From: Spirochaetia bacterium
GTDB taxonomy: Bacteria; Spirochaetota; Spirochaetia; Treponematales; Breznakiellaceae
Reading direction: 5' to 3'
Assembly (NCBI GenBank): GCA_025997875.1
Contig: BNVE01000183.1
Coordinates: 1 to 5,668, forward strand
DNA length: 5,668 nucleotides
In this document: positions 5,322-5,668 of the stretch, piece by piece
How the letters are laid out: each line of letters opens with the position of its first letter
How positions within the stretch are numbered: position 1 is the stretch's first letter
The notes under the pieces: generated by a model
The model's database searches: none
What the model saw: only the letters and a program-made list of their open reading frames with translations
What the model was told of the DNA's origin: nothing
Position numbers and translations under genes: made by a program

Positions 5322-5668
5322 CTAGTCATCACTGGTCTTAAGCACCGCCAAAAAGGCACTCTGGGGCAGCTCCACATCCCCCACCATCTTCATCCGCTTC
5401 TTGCCTTCCTTCTGCTTTTCCAGAAGCTTGCGTTTGCGGCTAATGTCCCCGCCGTAGCACTTGGCAAGCACGTCCTTGCGAAGGGCGTTCACGGTCTCCC
5501 GGGCAATGACTTGGCTGCCGATGGCGCCCTGGATGGCTATCTTGAACTGCTGCCGGGAAATTTCGTCCCGCAGGCGCTCGCAGACCACCCGGGCCCGCTC
5601 GTAGGCGTTGCCCTTAAAGACCAGTTGGGACAGGGCGTCCACCGCCTTGCCGTTCAGGAGGATGTCCA
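5322..5668 (-). CDS. lepA: Elongation factor 4 (LepA), C-terminal end
   Basis: The frame is open from the window edge to a TAG at 5322, showing about 115 residues, roughly the last fifth of LepA. The visible part begins [18 protein letters not shown] and continues with [71 protein letters not shown] and ends [11 protein letters not shown]. This is the signature LepA C-terminal domain, unique to EF4 among translational GTPases. LepA binds the ribosome and affects translation initiation and back-translocation; the GTPase domains lie outside the window. A GTG inside the frame at 5642 is a valine codon, not a start. This is ordinary core-genome sequence and gives the likely native base composition. 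Confidence 0.97.
   Translation of the reverse strand, partial: DILLNGKAVDALSQLVFKGNAYERARVVCERLRDEISRQQFKIAIQGAIGSQVIARETVNALRKDVLAKCYGGDISRKRKLLEKQKEGKKRMKMVGDVELPQSAFLAVLKTSDD

Overview
The window looks like spirochaete chromosome, most likely a Treponema of the termite-gut or related host-associated type. The reasons are a lepA 3' end, a cluster of exported LPP20-like and CsgG/LpoB-like proteins, a DUF1566-type C-terminal domain ending in VRAVRAF, and a DUF4143 ATPase. This is inferred from protein style only. Both ends are cut inside genes.

Layout, left to right. (1) Positions 1-1034, minus strand: an AT-rich gene, not closed within the window, for a protein with an N-terminal TIR domain, probably an NAD+-cleaving immune effector. 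It continues past the left edge. (2) 1035-1244: a non-coding gap holding four closely spaced inverted repeats, which also marks the border between the AT-rich gene and the GC-richer remainder. (3) 1245-3491, minus strand: a three-gene operon read right to left. It runs from a 60-residue small protein to an exported LPP20-like protein to an exported CsgG/LpoB-PEGA-DUF1566 protein. Each junction overlaps by 7-8 nt with its own Shine-Dalgarno sequence. A good sigma-70-like promoter lies in front and carries two 14-bp direct repeats exactly 22 bp apart. (4) 3658-4002, plus strand: a small XRE-type DNA-binding protein, divergent from the operon and a candidate for binding those repeats. (5) 4007-5203, minus strand: an AAA/DUF4143 ATPase, convergent with the XRE gene and only 4 bp away. 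Its promoter lies inside a perfect 14-bp inverted repeat. (6) 5322-5668, minus strand: the C-terminal end of LepA (elongation factor 4).

The most interesting signal is the 3' end of the CsgG/LpoB-PEGA-DUF1566 gene. It ends in a C-type-lectin-like domain whose last ~35 codons are dominated by AAY and AAY-derivable NNY codons next to an invariant frame (WSSSE ... VRAVRAF). An 8-bp-stem, 4-nt-loop inverted repeat lies just past the stop. This is what a remote target (variable repeat) of a diversity-generating retroelement would look like. No reverse transcriptase or template repeat is in the window, so this is a hypothesis. If it holds, an exported cell-envelope protein is being diversified at its exposed C-terminal domain, next to a TIR immune-type gene.
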